Shown: positions 45,225 through 54,455, counted from the first letter of the stretch. The stretch is DNA of 64,000 nucleotides from an uncultured Prevotellaceae bacterium (GCA_946411565.1 CAMKEM010000002.1:1-64000); one strand, 5' to 3'. Program-made: numbers and translations. Notes: generated from the letters alone by a model not told the origin.

Positions 45225-45326
45225 CTAAGACGCTGAGTTTATTGGATTAAGATTGGTAAGATGGCAATTATTTCTGTAGCGTTTGAAATCCTTCTTGAAT
45301 TGGGATGACATACGGATTTCCTTCAT
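45225..45326 (-). pseudogene. Truncated RelE/YafQ-like toxin gene
   Basis: Two bases after the antitoxin stop, an ATG at 45326 opens a frame MKEIRMSSQFKKDFKRYRNN, the typical N-terminus of YafQ/RelE-type ribosome-dependent RNases. After about 20 codons the sequence becomes repeat DNA (CCATCTTACCAATCTTAATC, shared with 35227-35427 and 32500-32590) and stops at TAG (45227-45225). The catalytic C-terminus is missing, so no active toxin is expected. Confidence 0.65.
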
Positions 45327-45328
45327 GG

Positions 45329-45559
45329 CTATTCCTTTGATCTAATGAAACTGTCAAGACTTTCCATATTAACTATTCCAGCATCTTTTCCACTACGTGC
45401 TTCTTCAATAGCTGAAAGTGTTTCAGGCGGGATGCTTGAAATAGTTTTGGTTTTCTTTGCTGTCCATCCCATTCTTTTAACCAGAGACATGAAGAATTGT
45501 CTATCAGCCACGGGTATCTGAAGAGTATATATATTTGTATCTACTGTCATTGTTGCCAT
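45329..45559 (-). CDS. Orphan antitoxin-like protein
   Basis: The 76-residue protein (MATMTVDTNIYTLQIPVADR) has a short beta-strand start, a FFMSLVKRMGW helix and a C-terminal helix with MESLDSFIRSKE. This resembles Bacteroidetes antitoxins of RelE-type modules, with an N-terminal DNA-binding part and a C-terminal toxin-binding part. It sits immediately upstream of a truncated toxin frame and so probably persists as a solitary antitoxin. Family assignment is by context and general pattern. Confidence 0.6.
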   Translation of the reverse strand: MATMTVDTNIYTLQIPVADRQFFMSLVKRMGWTAKKTKTISSIPPETLSAIEEARSGKDAGIVNMESLDSFIRSKE

Positions 45560-45634
45560 ATTGATATTTTATTACAAATTACCCAATTTTTTTGGTGGCA
45601 AAGATTCCATTTTTTATTGAAACAGACAATAATT

Positions 45635-45673
45635 TACCGCTAAAAGGTGGTACATTTACACCTTTTAGCGGTA
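45635..45673. terminator. Perfect 15-bp hairpin between DUF3109 and antitoxin genes
   Basis: TACCGCTAAAAGGTG and CACCTTTTAGCGGTA are exact reverse complements with a 9-base loop. A TTTTTC run follows on the plus strand. On the minus strand it lies about 75 bases downstream of the DUF3109 stop. Confidence 0.65.
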
Positions 45674-45749
45674 TTTTTCTCGTAAAAGCTATATTTTTAG
45701 CCACAAAAAGGTGGTATATTATGCCTTTACAACTATAATCTTTTTTCGG

Positions 45750-46379
45750 CTAATCCTCCTTCATCTTCTCAAACTCCTTAGCACAATCGGAGAGCCAACC
45801 GTACCATTCCTCACCAAAACAACGGATAAGAGGATCTTTGAGGAACTGCCATAGTGGAAGTTTTAGTTCCCTACCCTTCTCACGAGCGCACTTACACACG
45901 CTCCATTGATTGTAGTTGAGACCTACAAGACCATTGCTGAGGTTTGCCACACGAATAGGATAGAGCGCACAACTGATAGGCTTACACCAGTTGGTCTTTC
46001 CTGCCCTGAAAGCCTTCTCTGTGGCACAGAGACAGCAGTTCTTCACCACACAAGGCTTTTCCTTTGTGCCAATATCAAGGTCATCATAATAGGTGAATAC
46101 GCAATCCTTGCCACCTACTATACTCGTGACAAGATCGCCCTCCTCATCAGTATAGGCAACACCTTGCTTGTCAATAATAGCCTGTGCCTGAGCGCTAAGA
46201 TCAGGCCACACTACTTCAAGGACATTCTCAAGTTCGCCTACTTCCTCAAGGGTGACAGGAGCACCTGCATCACCTTCAACGCAACATTCGCCCTTGCATT
46301 TCTCAAGGTCGCAACAGAAGTATTCCGTAAATATATCAGGTGACACTATAACATCACCGATCTGTACCATTGGAAGCAT
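45750..46379 (-). CDS. DUF3109 family cysteine-rich protein
   Basis: The 209-residue protein begins MLPMVQIGDVIVSPDIFTEY and contains many cysteines in pairs and clusters (CCDLEKCKGECC, CVVKNCCLC, NWCKPISCALYPIR, CKCAR). This is the pattern of DUF3109/YkgJ-like proteins thought to bind a metal or Fe-S cluster. No enzymatic role is established. It lies downstream of ung on the same strand, separated by a palindromic element. Confidence 0.88.
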   Translation of the reverse strand: MLPMVQIGDVIVSPDIFTEYFCCDLEKCKGECCVEGDAGAPVTLEEVGELENVLEVVWPDLSAQAQAIIDKQGVAYTDEEGDLVTSIVGGKDCVFTYYDDLDIGTKEKPCVVKNCCLCATEKAFRAGKTNWCKPISCALYPIRVANLSNGLVGLNYNQWSVCKCAREKGRELKLPLWQFLKDPLIRCFGEEWYGWLSDCAKEFEKMKED

Positions 46380-46423
46380 AAAAATCTAATTAAAAGCCAA
46401 ACACCAGTAGCCCCTCAGCAGTA

Positions 46424-46570
46424 GCCCCTCACCTGCCCTACGGGCATCCCCTCCCCAAGGGGCGAGGAATAAGTTACATTTTATCGCTTATGAGGGATTT
46501 CTTCAAGGAAATTTTACTAACTTCCCCCTCGCCCCTTGGGGAGAGGGTGCCCAGAGGGCGGGTGAGGGGC
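46424..46570. repeat. F1 palindromic element, intergenic copy (147 bp)
   Basis: It begins GCCCCTCACCTGCCCTACGG and ends with the near reverse complement GGGCGGGTGAGGGGC; the inner arms CCCCAAGGGGCGAGG and CCTCGCCCCTTGGGG also pair. Read forward from 46424 it has 49 codons without a stop, and that frame resembles the inserts at 59826-59972 and 61563-61712. It ends two bases before the ung stop codon. An extra partial end lies at 46409-46417. Confidence 0.85.
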
Positions 46571-46572
46571 TG

Positions 46573-47274
46573 TTACCAATTTATCTTCTCCTTACCATGC
46601 TGCTCAAGATAGGCATTGCATTGTGAGAAGTGATGATTACCGAACCACCCGCCCCTATTGGCGGAAAGTGGCGATGGATGAACAGACTCCAGAATCAGGT
46701 GTTTCTGCTTGTCTATAAGGACTTTCTTGCTTCTCGCATATCCACCCCAGAGAATGAACACAACGTGCTCCTGAGTGTCTGAAACAGCCTTTATGACAGC
46801 ATCCGTGAAGGTTTCCCAACCATGCTTCTGGTGAGAGCCTGCCATGTGTTCACGAACAGTAAGAGTAGCGTTGAGAAGAAGAACTCCCTGCTCTGCCCAT
46901 CTACGCAAAGAACCGTTATACATCTTTTGTCCTCTCTGGGCTGCTACCTCAGACAATTCAGGAACGCTACCTATATCATCCTTAACTTCCTTGAAGATAT
47001 TAACGAGAGAAGGAGGTAGAGGTATTCCGTCCTTTACTGAGAAACAGAGACCTTCAGCCTGTCCCGGCTCATGATATGGATCCTGACCGAGCAGAACAAC
47101 CTTTACCTTTTCAAGAGGACAAAGCGAAAAGGCATTGAAAATCTCATGTCCGGGAGGATAGCATGTGGCAGTAGCATATTCTGCCTTAACAAACTGAGTG
47201 AGTTTGACAAAGTAATCCTTGTCAAACTCACTCTGCAATATTTCTTTCCAAGAATCCGCTATTTTAACTTCCAT
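46573..47274 (-). CDS. ung: Uracil-DNA glycosylase, family 1
   Basis: UNG removes uracil from DNA to start base-excision repair. The 233-residue product has the catalytic block LLGQDPYHEPGQAEGL (Asp65), a VLLLNATLTVR segment, and the DNA-intercalating loop HPSPLSANRGG. The length is typical. Its 3' end abuts a palindromic F1 element, and it follows gpmI across a 7-bp-phased spacer. Confidence 0.96.
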   Translation of the reverse strand: MEVKIADSWKEILQSEFDKDYFVKLTQFVKAEYATATCYPPGHEIFNAFSLCPLEKVKVVLLGQDPYHEPGQAEGLCFSVKDGIPLPPSLVNIFKEVKDDIGSVPELSEVAAQRGQKMYNGSLRRWAEQGVLLLNATLTVREHMAGSHQKHGWETFTDAVIKAVSDTQEHVVFILWGGYARSKKVLIDKQKHLILESVHPSPLSANRGGWFGNHHFSQCNAYLEQHGKEKINW

Positions 47275-47333
47275 AAGCGAAAGGTTGAAAATTTAAAATG
47301 AAAAATACAGATTACCAAATACGGTAACTTGTA

Positions 47334-47361
47334 TTTTTCATTTATCATTTTTCATTTTATA
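47334..47361. repeat. 7-bp-phased AT array between gpmI and ung
   Basis: The units TTTTTCA, TTTATCA, TTTTTCA, TTTTATA keep exact phase and end next to the gpmI stop codon. Their inverted counterpart (AAAATGAAAAATAC) lies near 47295. Confidence 0.7.
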
Positions 47362-47363
47362 AT

Positions 47364-48878
47364 TTAGTCAACGATCAGGTTCTCACCAGTCATGTCAGCA
47401 GGCTTCTCCAATCCCATGATGTGGAGGATCGAAGGAGCAACGTCAGCCAGACGACCATCCTTAACTGTTGCTGAGTTGTTGTCAGTAACATAGATGAATG
47501 GAACTGGGTTGAGAGAGTGTGCTGTGTTTGGAGTACCATCCTCGTTGATAGCGTTATCAGCATTACCGTGGTCAGCAATGATGATAGCCTCATAGCCAGT
47601 CTCCTTAGCAGCCTCGATAACGTCACGAACACAGTTGTCAACTGCGTGAACTGCCTTTGCGATAGCATTGTAAACACCTGTGTGACCAACCATGTCACCA
47701 TTAGCGAAGTTTACAACGATGAAGTCATACTCATTCTTCTTGATGTTAGCAACGAGCTTGTCCTTAACCTCGTAAGCAGACATCTCTGGCTTGAGGTCGT
47801 ATGTAGCAACCTTTGGAGAAGCAACGAGTACACGATCCTCACCCTCGTATGGAGCCTCACGACCACCATTGAAGAAGAATGTTACGTGAGCGTACTTCTC
47901 TGTCTCTGCTGTGTGGAGCTGCTTCTTACCCTGCTGAGAGAGGTACTCACCGAGAGTATTTGTTACGTTCTCCTTAGGGAAGAGGATGCTAACGCCCTTG
48001 AAGTTAGCGTCGTATGGAGTCATACAATAGTACTTCAGGCCTGGGATAGTCTTCATATCCTCGATGTTCTCCTGAGTGAGAACCTGTGTAAGCTCCTTAG
48101 CACGGTCGTTACGGAAGTTGATGAAGATAACAACGTCACCCTCCTCGATATTACCGTTTACGTTAGCGTTGCTGATAGCCTTGATGAACTCGTCAGTTAC
48201 ACCCTCGTCATAGCTCTCCTGCATAGCCTTAACCATGTCAGTTGCCTTCTTACCTGTACCAGAAACGAGAAGATCGTAAGCCTCCTTAACACGCTCCCAA
48301 CGCTTGTCACGATCCATTGCATAGAAACGACCGATGATGCTTGCGATAGCTGCGTCGTTAGCCTTACAAACCTCTGAGAGCTGCTCGATGAAACCCTTAC
48401 CAGAACGTGGGTCTGTGTCACGACCGTCCATGAAGCAGTGAACGAAAGTCTGATCCTTAAGACCATACTCCTTACCTACCTCGATGAGCTTGAAGAGATG
48501 ATCAAGTGAAGAGTGAACACCACCGTTTGAGGTAAGTCCCATGAGGTGGAGCTTCTTGCCATTCTCCTTAGCGTATGTATAAGCCTCTACTACCTGAGGA
48601 TTCTTAGCGATAGAACCGTCCTTACAAGCGCGGTTGATCTTAACGAGGTCTTGATATACGATACGACCTGCACCAATGTTAAGGTGACCTACCTCTGAGT
48701 TACCCATCTGACCGTCAGGAAGACCTACATCCTCACCTGAAGCCTGAAGCTGTGATACACTGCTAACTGCCTGGAGGTAATCCAAATAAGGAGTTGGGGT
48801 GTTGAAGATAACGTCACCCTTACCATGCTTGCCGATTCCCCATCCGTCGAGAATCATCAAAAGAGCTTTCTTTGCCAT
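47364..48878 (-). CDS. gpmI: 2,3-bisphosphoglycerate-independent phosphoglycerate mutase
   Basis: This glycolytic enzyme interconverts 3- and 2-phosphoglycerate using two manganese ions. The 504-residue protein has [10 protein letters not shown] at the start, the phospho-Ser61 block [30 protein letters not shown], and the C-terminal metal block [10 protein letters not shown] followed by [20 protein letters not shown] -7 box lies about 50 bases upstream of the start. Codon bias looks strong, as in highly expressed genes. Confidence 0.97.
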   Translation of the reverse strand: MAKKALLMILDGWGIGKHGKGDVIFNTPTPYLDYLQAVSSVSQLQASGEDVGLPDGQMGNSEVGHLNIGAGRIVYQDLVKINRACKDGSIAKNPQVVEAYTYAKENGKKLHLMGLTSNGGVHSSLDHLFKLIEVGKEYGLKDQTFVHCFMDGRDTDPRSGKGFIEQLSEVCKANDAAIASIIGRFYAMDRDKRWERVKEAYDLLVSGTGKKATDMVKAMQESYDEGVTDEFIKAISNANVNGNIEEGDVVIFINFRNDRAKELTQVLTQENIEDMKTIPGLKYYCMTPYDANFKGVSILFPKENVTNTLGEYLSQQGKKQLHTAETEKYAHVTFFFNGGREAPYEGEDRVLVASPKVATYDLKPEMSAYEVKDKLVANIKKNEYDFIVVNFANGDMVGHTGVYNAIAKAVHAVDNCVRDVIEAAKETGYEAIIIADHGNADNAINEDGTPNTAHSLNPVPFIYVTDNNSATVKDGRLADVAPSILHIMGLEKPADMTGENLIVD

Positions 48879-49196
48879 GATTATTTACTATATATTTAAC
48901 TATTTACTAATTACTTTTTTTTCGGGGCACAAAATTACTAAAAAACTGCGACATTAACAAACTTCGCGCCTGTTTTCTTGCACTTACTATGTAAGTGTGC
49001 GGAAAAATATAAAGTCGTGTTTGCAATTTTAGGGGAAAATGGCAATACTATTACTATGATAACTCACGTTATTCATGAACAAGATATAGTCCTCATTTAA
49101 CTTTCGCAATTCTGAACTTCAGGAAGTTGAATTCTCATTAAAAACCACATCCCTGAATCAGGGATGAGGTTTTACAAGAAGCATAGAATAAATCGT

Positions 49197-49236
49197 ATTC
49201 CCAAATTGGGAATGATGTCAGCTGAAATTTCAGCCC
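49197..49236. repeat. 40-bp repeat R, copy 2 (inverted)
   Basis: ATTCCCAAATTGGGAATGAT is followed by GTCAGCTGAAATTTCAGCCC, the reverse complement of 23358-23397 with one difference. Nearby ATCCCTGA/TCAGGGAT (about 49149-49165) is another hairpin. No gene is seen between 48879 and 49991. Confidence 0.8.
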
Positions 49237-49482
49237 TCATACAGAATCGTTGAAATTCAAGGGGGTGGCATTTTTCCCCCCCAGCGTATAGGGGTATCGA
49301 TAGTAACGAGCCCCCTCCCTATTTTACCTAACAGTTATATGTTAGGTTCATCAACAAACGGAAAAAAGAGACGGTGTGGGTTGAAACCACAGCGTCAACA
49401 AATGAATACGAAACCATCATTTTCAAGATATGTTAGTTTTCCCCAAAAACTGGAGGCTCTGAAAGTATCATATAAAAAACTA

Positions 49483-49642
49483 CCGTCATTAACGTCATTA
49501 GTCATTAAGCATTTCCTGTTTTGGGGGGAGGGGGAAACATGCCAGTATAGAATATATAATAATAATTATATATTACTATACTGAGGAAAAAATCCCCGTT
49601 TTTCTCTTCTTAATGACGAAAATGACTAATGACTAATGACGG
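49483..49642. repeat. Nested inverted-repeat element (160 bp)
   Basis: The outer arms CCGTCATTAACGTCATTAGT and the reverse complement of ACTAATGACTAATGACGG match with small gaps. A G-run/C-run pair (TTTTGGGG/CCCCGTTTTT) lies inside, and an almost perfect AT palindrome (CAGTATAG...CTATACTG, 49543-49583) is at the centre. No convincing gene is present. Confidence 0.8.
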
Positions 49643-49777
49643 GGCATAAAGGAACATGCGGAACTCCCTCCGAAAATATTCACCTAACAATCAACACTTT
49701 ACAAGCACAAGAGCTATTTTCTTCAAAACTATCATATAATTTTCCTTGTTTCTTTGCTGTAACAGGAGAAATTGTTG

Positions 49778-49853
49778 TAACTTTGCACTCGTCAAACCGA
49801 AGGACGTGCGCCAGCCTTTGGGCTGACACGCACTTTTTGACTTCGTGCGAGGT
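49778..49853 (+). promoter_or_regulatory. Promoter-hairpin module, third locus
   Basis: TAACTTTG (49778-49785) is followed by CACTCG and a hairpin with arms GTCAA/TTGAC, GTGCG/CGCAC and CAGCC/GGCTG (49791-49841), then CTTCGTGCGAGG. The architecture equals that at 17801, 34212 and 34799, but the paired bases differ. The next plus-strand gene is galM, about 900 bases away. Confidence 0.65.
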
Positions 49854-49900
49854 GCTGCGCACGTTGTCAACCAGAAACAATAGCTCCCGCCCCTCCAAAG

Positions 49901-49965
49901 TAAGTCCGTTGTGATACCGTTATGATACCGTTATAAGTCCGTTATAAATCCGTTCCAAATCCCAT
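49901..49965. repeat. 11-bp-phased array
   Basis: The core CCGT or its variant recurs at 49906, 49917, 49928, 49939, 49950 and 49961, exactly 11 bp apart, with changing fillers (GATACCGTTAT, AAGTCCGTTAT). Confidence 0.88.
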
Positions 49966-49991
49966 CCCTACAAGCTATGATGCAACCCCAC

Positions 49992-50651
49992 TTAATCAAA
50001 TTCAATCTCCAGCTGCGTATCTACCACTCCCTTGAAAGTAAGTCTGTGATAAGGAGAAGGCCCCACCTCCCGAATAGCAGCATAATGAGCCTTGGTAGGA
50101 TATCCTTTATTCTTCTTCCACTGATAGGCTGGGTATTCTGCATCTATCTTGTTCATATAGTCATCCCTATATGTTTTTGCAAGAATTGAAGCAGCTGCAA
50201 TAGCAAGGTATTTGCCATCACCTTTCACTATCGTGGTGTGAGGAGTTGGATTACCTTCCTTTCTTTCAAAAGAAGAGAGATTAGCATTGTTTCCTATTGG
50301 TTCACGATATGGTTTGAACTTATTGCCATCCACTATTATAGCCTCTGGTCTCACCTTCAACTGATCGAGTGCCCTGTGCATGGCAAGGATAGAGGCATTA
50401 AGGATGTTAATCTTATCAATTTCGGCTGCTGTGACTATGCCCACCGCCCATGCAACGGCATCACGCTCTATCTGTTCACGAAGCTGATAGCGTTTCTTCT
50501 CCGTGAGTTGCTTAGAGTCGTTAAGCATATCATTTTTGTAATCATCAGGCAATATCACAGCTGCAGCAAAAACCGAGCCTGCAAGGCATCCTCTACCCGC
50601 TTCGTCGCATCCAGCCTCTATTTTTCCCTCGTAAAAGTGATTTTTTAGCAT
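49992..50651 (-). CDS. rnhB: Ribonuclease HII
   Basis: RNase HII nicks DNA at misincorporated ribonucleotides and RNA-DNA hybrids. The 219-residue product has the metal-binding GCDEAGRGCLAGSVFAAA (Asp16, Glu17), LNDSKQLTEKKR, IVDGNKF and ASILAKTYRD, all conserved. A TATCTTTG -7 box is shared back-to-back with that of galM (about 50684 and 50710). Confidence 0.96.
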   Translation of the reverse strand: MLKNHFYEGKIEAGCDEAGRGCLAGSVFAAAVILPDDYKNDMLNDSKQLTEKKRYQLREQIERDAVAWAVGIVTAAEIDKINILNASILAMHRALDQLKVRPEAIIVDGNKFKPYREPIGNNANLSSFERKEGNPTPHTTIVKGDGKYLAIAAASILAKTYRDDYMNKIDAEYPAYQWKKNKGYPTKAHYAAIREVGPSPYHRLTFKGVVDTQLEIEFD

Positions 50652-50741
50652 ATTATGTGAAAATTTTTCGGCAAAGATAACAATATTTTCAGAAAAAACA
50701 GTATCTTTGCCATCAAATAATAACTAATTACCTTTATAACA

Positions 50742-51791
50742 ATGAAAAGATACATCGTAGTACTTGCGCTTATCTCTATATCAATATTATCTTTTGCACA
50801 GGAAATAGAAGAAATCAAGACCGTTACGCTTCATGCCTCTAATATGGAAGTAAAGATAATGAACTATGGAGCACGCATACAGCAACTTAAATTCAGAAAT
50901 ACCGACCTTGCCCTTGGATTTGATAGTCTTGAACAATATACAAAGGAAAGGCAGAACTTTGGTGCAGTAATTGGAAGATATATAGGTAGAATAACTGGAG
51001 GTTTCCTAAAAATAGACAACCACGAATATATGCTCCAGATTAGGCATCACGGAGATTGTGCTCATGGTGGTTCTCCTAATTTCGCTGAACGTTACTGGGA
51101 TATCATTTCGCATAACGACACAACCGTCACTATGCGATACATATCTCCTGACGGAGAAAATGGCTTCCCTGGTGAACTTACACTCGATGTGACTTATAGC
51201 CTGACGCAAAATCAGGATCTCCGCATCGACTATAAGGCTACTACCACCAAACCTACCGTAATAAATATCGCCAATCACAACTTCTTCAATCTAACTGGTG
51301 ATCATGCCTCTAATATTCTTGAGGAAGAGCTTACTATTAATTCTGATAGTATCGCACTATATGACATGAGTAAACGAGTAACGGGCAAAATGGGTGCTGT
51401 TGCTGGCACACCATTCGACTTTCGTACCCCTCATCTCATTGGCGAGAGAATCAACGAGCCAAACACTCAGTTGCACATCACCAATGGTTATGACCATTGC
51501 TATAAACTGAACACGAAAGGCAACCTCTCAAAACTTGCGGCTCGTCTTGTGGATAACCATACGGATATCACGATTGAAGTTTACACCACCGAGCCTGCAC
51601 TTCAGATCTACACGGCTAATGGTCACAAGGGTAAGATGATAGGCAAGGGTGGCAAGCCTCATAACTATCGAAATGCCGTCTGCTTTGAGACTATGCATTT
51701 CCCAGACTCTCCAAATAATCCTCAATGGCCGTCAACAGTTCTGAGGCCAGACGAGACATTCCACAGCACCACCCTTTTCCATTTCAACTAA
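50742..51791 (+). CDS. galM: Secreted aldose 1-epimerase (mutarotase)
   Basis: Mutarotases interconvert alpha and beta anomers of aldoses. The 349-residue product carries an N-terminal signal peptide (MKRYIVVLALISISILSFAQ), so it should act in the periplasm. Conserved parts include MEVKIMNYGARIQQL, GAVIGRYIGRI, TVINIANHNFFNLTG, NGYDHCYKL and ETMHFPDSPNNPQWPS. The usual HGGxxGF block is HGGSPNF here. A TATCTTTG -7 box lies about 30 bases upstream. Confidence 0.93.
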   Translation: MKRYIVVLALISISILSFAQEIEEIKTVTLHASNMEVKIMNYGARIQQLKFRNTDLALGFDSLEQYTKERQNFGAVIGRYIGRITGGFLKIDNHEYMLQIRHHGDCAHGGSPNFAERYWDIISHNDTTVTMRYISPDGENGFPGELTLDVTYSLTQNQDLRIDYKATTTKPTVINIANHNFFNLTGDHASNILEEELTINSDSIALYDMSKRVTGKMGAVAGTPFDFRTPHLIGERINEPNTQLHITNGYDHCYKLNTKGNLSKLAARLVDNHTDITIEVYTTEPALQIYTANGHKGKMIGKGGKPHNYRNAVCFETMHFPDSPNNPQWPSTVLRPDETFHSTTLFHFN

Positions 51792-51838
51792 ACGTAGGAA
51801 CAGGGGTGTTGAGTAAATAACGGAATTTGATGAAAAAT

Positions 51839-51923
51839 GGAAACGGATTTATCTGATTTATCTGAAATAAATCGTGCAAATATTAACACGCCAGCTATCA
51901 GAAAAATCAGATAAATCCGTTTC
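51839..51923. repeat. Dispersed imperfect palindrome, family P, copy 3
   Basis: The arms GGAAACGGATTTATCTGATT and AATCAGATAAATCCGTTTCC flank a spacer with ACGCCAGC. It lies between the convergent galM and GNAT genes and could serve as a bidirectional stop. Confidence 0.8.
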
Positions 51924-52000
51924 CCTTATTCTTTTATACTATCCCCAAATTAGCTCATCAATTTCGAGAAATTAATTTGGGGAATGAGGGCTGAAAGCCA

Positions 52001-52495
52001 TTAATCAATAATGAGTTCATAAAGGTTGAACTTTCCCTTACGCCATACGGCCTCACCACGTTTCTTGTATCCTAAGTTCTCGTAGAGTGCGAGGGCATAA
52101 GGATTCTCCGTGAAAGCATCGAGACGCACAGCCTTGATACCATATTCTTTGCACTCGTGATGAATATGCAGCATCGTCTCTCTTGCAATATGCTGATGCT
52201 GAAACTCAGGAGCCACGCAAAGACGATGCACCACAATATAGTTAATGCCACCTTCCCATGCTGCATTCTGATACTGACTGTCAGACTCCTTATTAATAGT
52301 ATAGGCTACACAGATTCGGGAATCCTTCAGCCCTACATACATCTCCTGAGTTTCTATATCCTTACGGATATCATCTGCCGTAGGATATATTTCATCCCAT
52401 TGCATAATGCCATCGACAATCACAGCATCAATGGCAGAACGATACATACCGACGATTTTCTCGAAATCATCGGTCGTTGCTAACCTGTAATTCAT
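52001..52495 (-). CDS. GNAT family N-acetyltransferase
   Basis: The 164-residue protein begins MNYRLATTDDFEKIVGMYR and has the acetyl-CoA binding motif-A region HRLCVAPEFQHQHIARETML and a C-terminal YENLGYKKRGE, the typical GNAT end. The substrate cannot be told. It starts 4 bases after the stop of the TrmH-family gene, so it belongs to the sufS-trmH operon. Confidence 0.85.
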   Translation of the reverse strand: MNYRLATTDDFEKIVGMYRSAIDAVIVDGIMQWDEIYPTADDIRKDIETQEMYVGLKDSRICVAYTINKESDSQYQNAAWEGGINYIVVHRLCVAPEFQHQHIARETMLHIHHECKEYGIKAVRLDAFTENPYALALYENLGYKKRGEAVWRKGKFNLYELIID

Positions 52496-52499
52496 AATC

Positions 52500-53039
52500 T
52501 CAAAGTGTTTCTTCTGCAAATTTCCAGATAATTATTCCTGCTGTCGTAGAGACATTAAGCGAATGCTTTGTGCCAAACTGTGGGATTTCAAGACATCCGT
52601 CACATTCATCAATAACCTCTTGATGAACTCCCTTAACCTCATTTCCAAGAACAACGGCTGAAGGCTGATTGTCTATGGCATAGTTCTGAAGCATAGTAGA
52701 ACCGTGACATTGCTCTACGGCAAGCAACTTATATCCCCTCGCCTTCAGTTCCCTAACAGCCTCAAGAGCATTGGCGAAATATTTCCACTCTACGCTCTCC
52801 TCTGCCCCAAGGGCGGTCTTATGAATCTCTTGTTGAGCCTTGAGAGTTCCGTCAGGCGTTGCAGTAATGCCACAAAGGTATATTGCCTCTACACGAAATG
52901 CATCAGCAGTTCTGAAGACGCTTCCCACATTATACAGAGAGCGCACATCATCAAGAACCACCACAAGCGGCATCTTCTTCGCCTCATGAAATTCCTCCAC
53001 GGAGAGGCGATTCATCTCTGTAGTCCTTAACTTTTCCAT
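52500..53039 (-). CDS. TrmH/SpoU family RNA methyltransferase
   Basis: The 179-residue protein has the SPOUT knot motifs LDDVRSLYNVGSVFRTADAF, VVLGNEVKGV and IPQFGTKHSLNVSTTAGI. These use S-adenosylmethionine for 2'-O-ribose methylation of tRNA or rRNA. Its ATG overlaps the sufS stop (TAATG), indicating translational coupling. The target nucleotide is not determinable from sequence. Confidence 0.92.
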   Translation of the reverse strand: MEKLRTTEMNRLSVEEFHEAKKMPLVVVLDDVRSLYNVGSVFRTADAFRVEAIYLCGITATPDGTLKAQQEIHKTALGAEESVEWKYFANALEAVRELKARGYKLLAVEQCHGSTMLQNYAIDNQPSAVVLGNEVKGVHQEVIDECDGCLEIPQFGTKHSLNVSTTAGIIIWKFAEETL

Positions 53040-54259
53040 TAGAACATCTTACTTACACGTTCTATGCCTGCAACAAGGGTATCTACCTCCTCCTTAGTAT
53101 TATATAGGGCAAAGGATGCACGAACTGTACCCTGAATGCCTAACCTGTGCATAAGAGGCTCAGCACAATGATGTCCTGTGCGAACTGCAATACCAAGACG
53201 GTCAAGGAGAGTTCCCATGTCAAGGTGGTGAATATCACCAACAAGGAAACTGATAACAGCATCCTTTTCCGGAGCCGTACCGAAGATCCGCATATTCTCA
53301 ATAGCCTGCATCTTCTCCATAGCATACTTGGTTAGTTCCTGCTCATGGGCAGTAATATTGTCAATACCAAGGTCGAGCATATAGTCAATGGCACGTGCCA
53401 AACCATGTGTAGCTACATAGTCAGGTGTTCCAGCCTCGAACTTGAAAGGAAGGTCTGCGTATGTTGTCTTCTCGAAGGTCACGGTACCGATCATCTCACC
53501 ACCACCCTGATATGGAGGCATCTTCTCAAGCCATTTCTCCTTACCATAGAGTACACCTATACCCGTAGGACCATACATCTTATGTCCTGAGAATGCGAAG
53601 AAATCACAGTCCATATCCTGAACGTCAATTGCAATATGGGGAGCACTCTGAGCACCATCCACAAGCACAGGAATATCACGTTCATGCGCCTTACGGATTA
53701 TCTCCTTAACTGGATTCACAGTACCGAGCACATTACTAACATGAGCCACGCTCACGAGTTTTGTCTTTTCTGAAAGCAAAGCCTCAAAGGCATTCATGTC
53801 AAGCACACCCTCATCGCTCATTGGGATGACACGAAGCACAATACCTTTCTTCAAAGCCTGCAACTGCCAAGGTACGATATTGGAGTGATGCTCCATTGTT
53901 GAGATCACGACCTCATCCCCTTCTTTCAGAAATCCATCACAGAAAGAGCTTGCCACAAGGTTCATTGACTCTGTGGTTCCGCGTGTGAAGATAATCTCAG
54001 AAGTCTTCCCTGCATTTATGAACTGGCGCACTTTCTCACGGGCAGCCTCATGAAGATCGGTTGCCTGCTGAGAGAGATAATGTACTCCACGATGTACATT
54101 CGCATTCACGTTGAGATACTCCTCACGCATAGCGTCGAGCACACAGAGAGGCTTTTGGGTAGTTGCACCGTTATCCAGATACACAAGAGGCCTACCATAG
54201 ACCTCACGAGAGAGAATCGGGAAATCTTCCCTTACCTTATTTATATCGTATTTTGCCAT
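53039..54259 (-). CDS. sufS: Cysteine desulfurase, SufS type
   Basis: This PLP enzyme mobilises sulfur from cysteine for Fe-S cluster assembly. The 406-residue product has VYLDNGATTQKP, TMEHHSNIVPWQ, the PLP-lysine region FFAFSGHKMYGPTGIG and the active cysteine in RTGHHCAEPLMHRLG, all group II (SufS) features. The start at 54259 (MAKYDINKVR) is preferred to the longer frame; a TATCTTTG -7 box lies just upstream (about 54290-54283). The other suf genes are not adjacent. Confidence 0.94.
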   Translation of the reverse strand: MAKYDINKVREDFPILSREVYGRPLVYLDNGATTQKPLCVLDAMREEYLNVNANVHRGVHYLSQQATDLHEAAREKVRQFINAGKTSEIIFTRGTTESMNLVASSFCDGFLKEGDEVVISTMEHHSNIVPWQLQALKKGIVLRVIPMSDEGVLDMNAFEALLSEKTKLVSVAHVSNVLGTVNPVKEIIRKAHERDIPVLVDGAQSAPHIAIDVQDMDCDFFAFSGHKMYGPTGIGVLYGKEKWLEKMPPYQGGGEMIGTVTFEKTTYADLPFKFEAGTPDYVATHGLARAIDYMLDLGIDNITAHEQELTKYAMEKMQAIENMRIFGTAPEKDAVISFLVGDIHHLDMGTLLDRLGIAVRTGHHCAEPLMHRLGIQGTVRASFALYNTKEEVDTLVAGIERVSKMF

Positions 54260-54393
54260 TTGTCTAATTTTAGGATGCAAAGATACGAAATAATACTGAG
54301 GAAACAAAGCATTTTGGGATGATTAACGCATACAATCCCATAAATATGGTATTTGTCCGAGTCATAACAAACAAATCAATACTCACATTTATA

Positions 54394-54433
54394 CAGAAAA
54401 AACAAGGAGGATGTGCATAGGCACATCCTCCAC
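54394..54433 (-). terminator. Rho-independent terminator of pnp
   Basis: On the minus strand GGAGGATGTGC and GCACATCCTCC form a perfect 11-bp stem with a 4-base loop, followed by TTGTTTTTTC. Confidence 0.92.
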
Positions 54434-54455
54434 ATATTAATTCTTATAATATAGA

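Noticed and set aside
47517..48377. Open frame of 286 codons antisense to gpmI
   Set aside because: Val/Leu/Cys-rich shadow of a strongly biased gene, with no domain.
49339..49584. 81-codon frame in the spacer upstream of gpmI
   Set aside because: It runs into the nested palindrome, ends in low-complexity YNNNYILLY text and has no promoter or ribosome-binding site.
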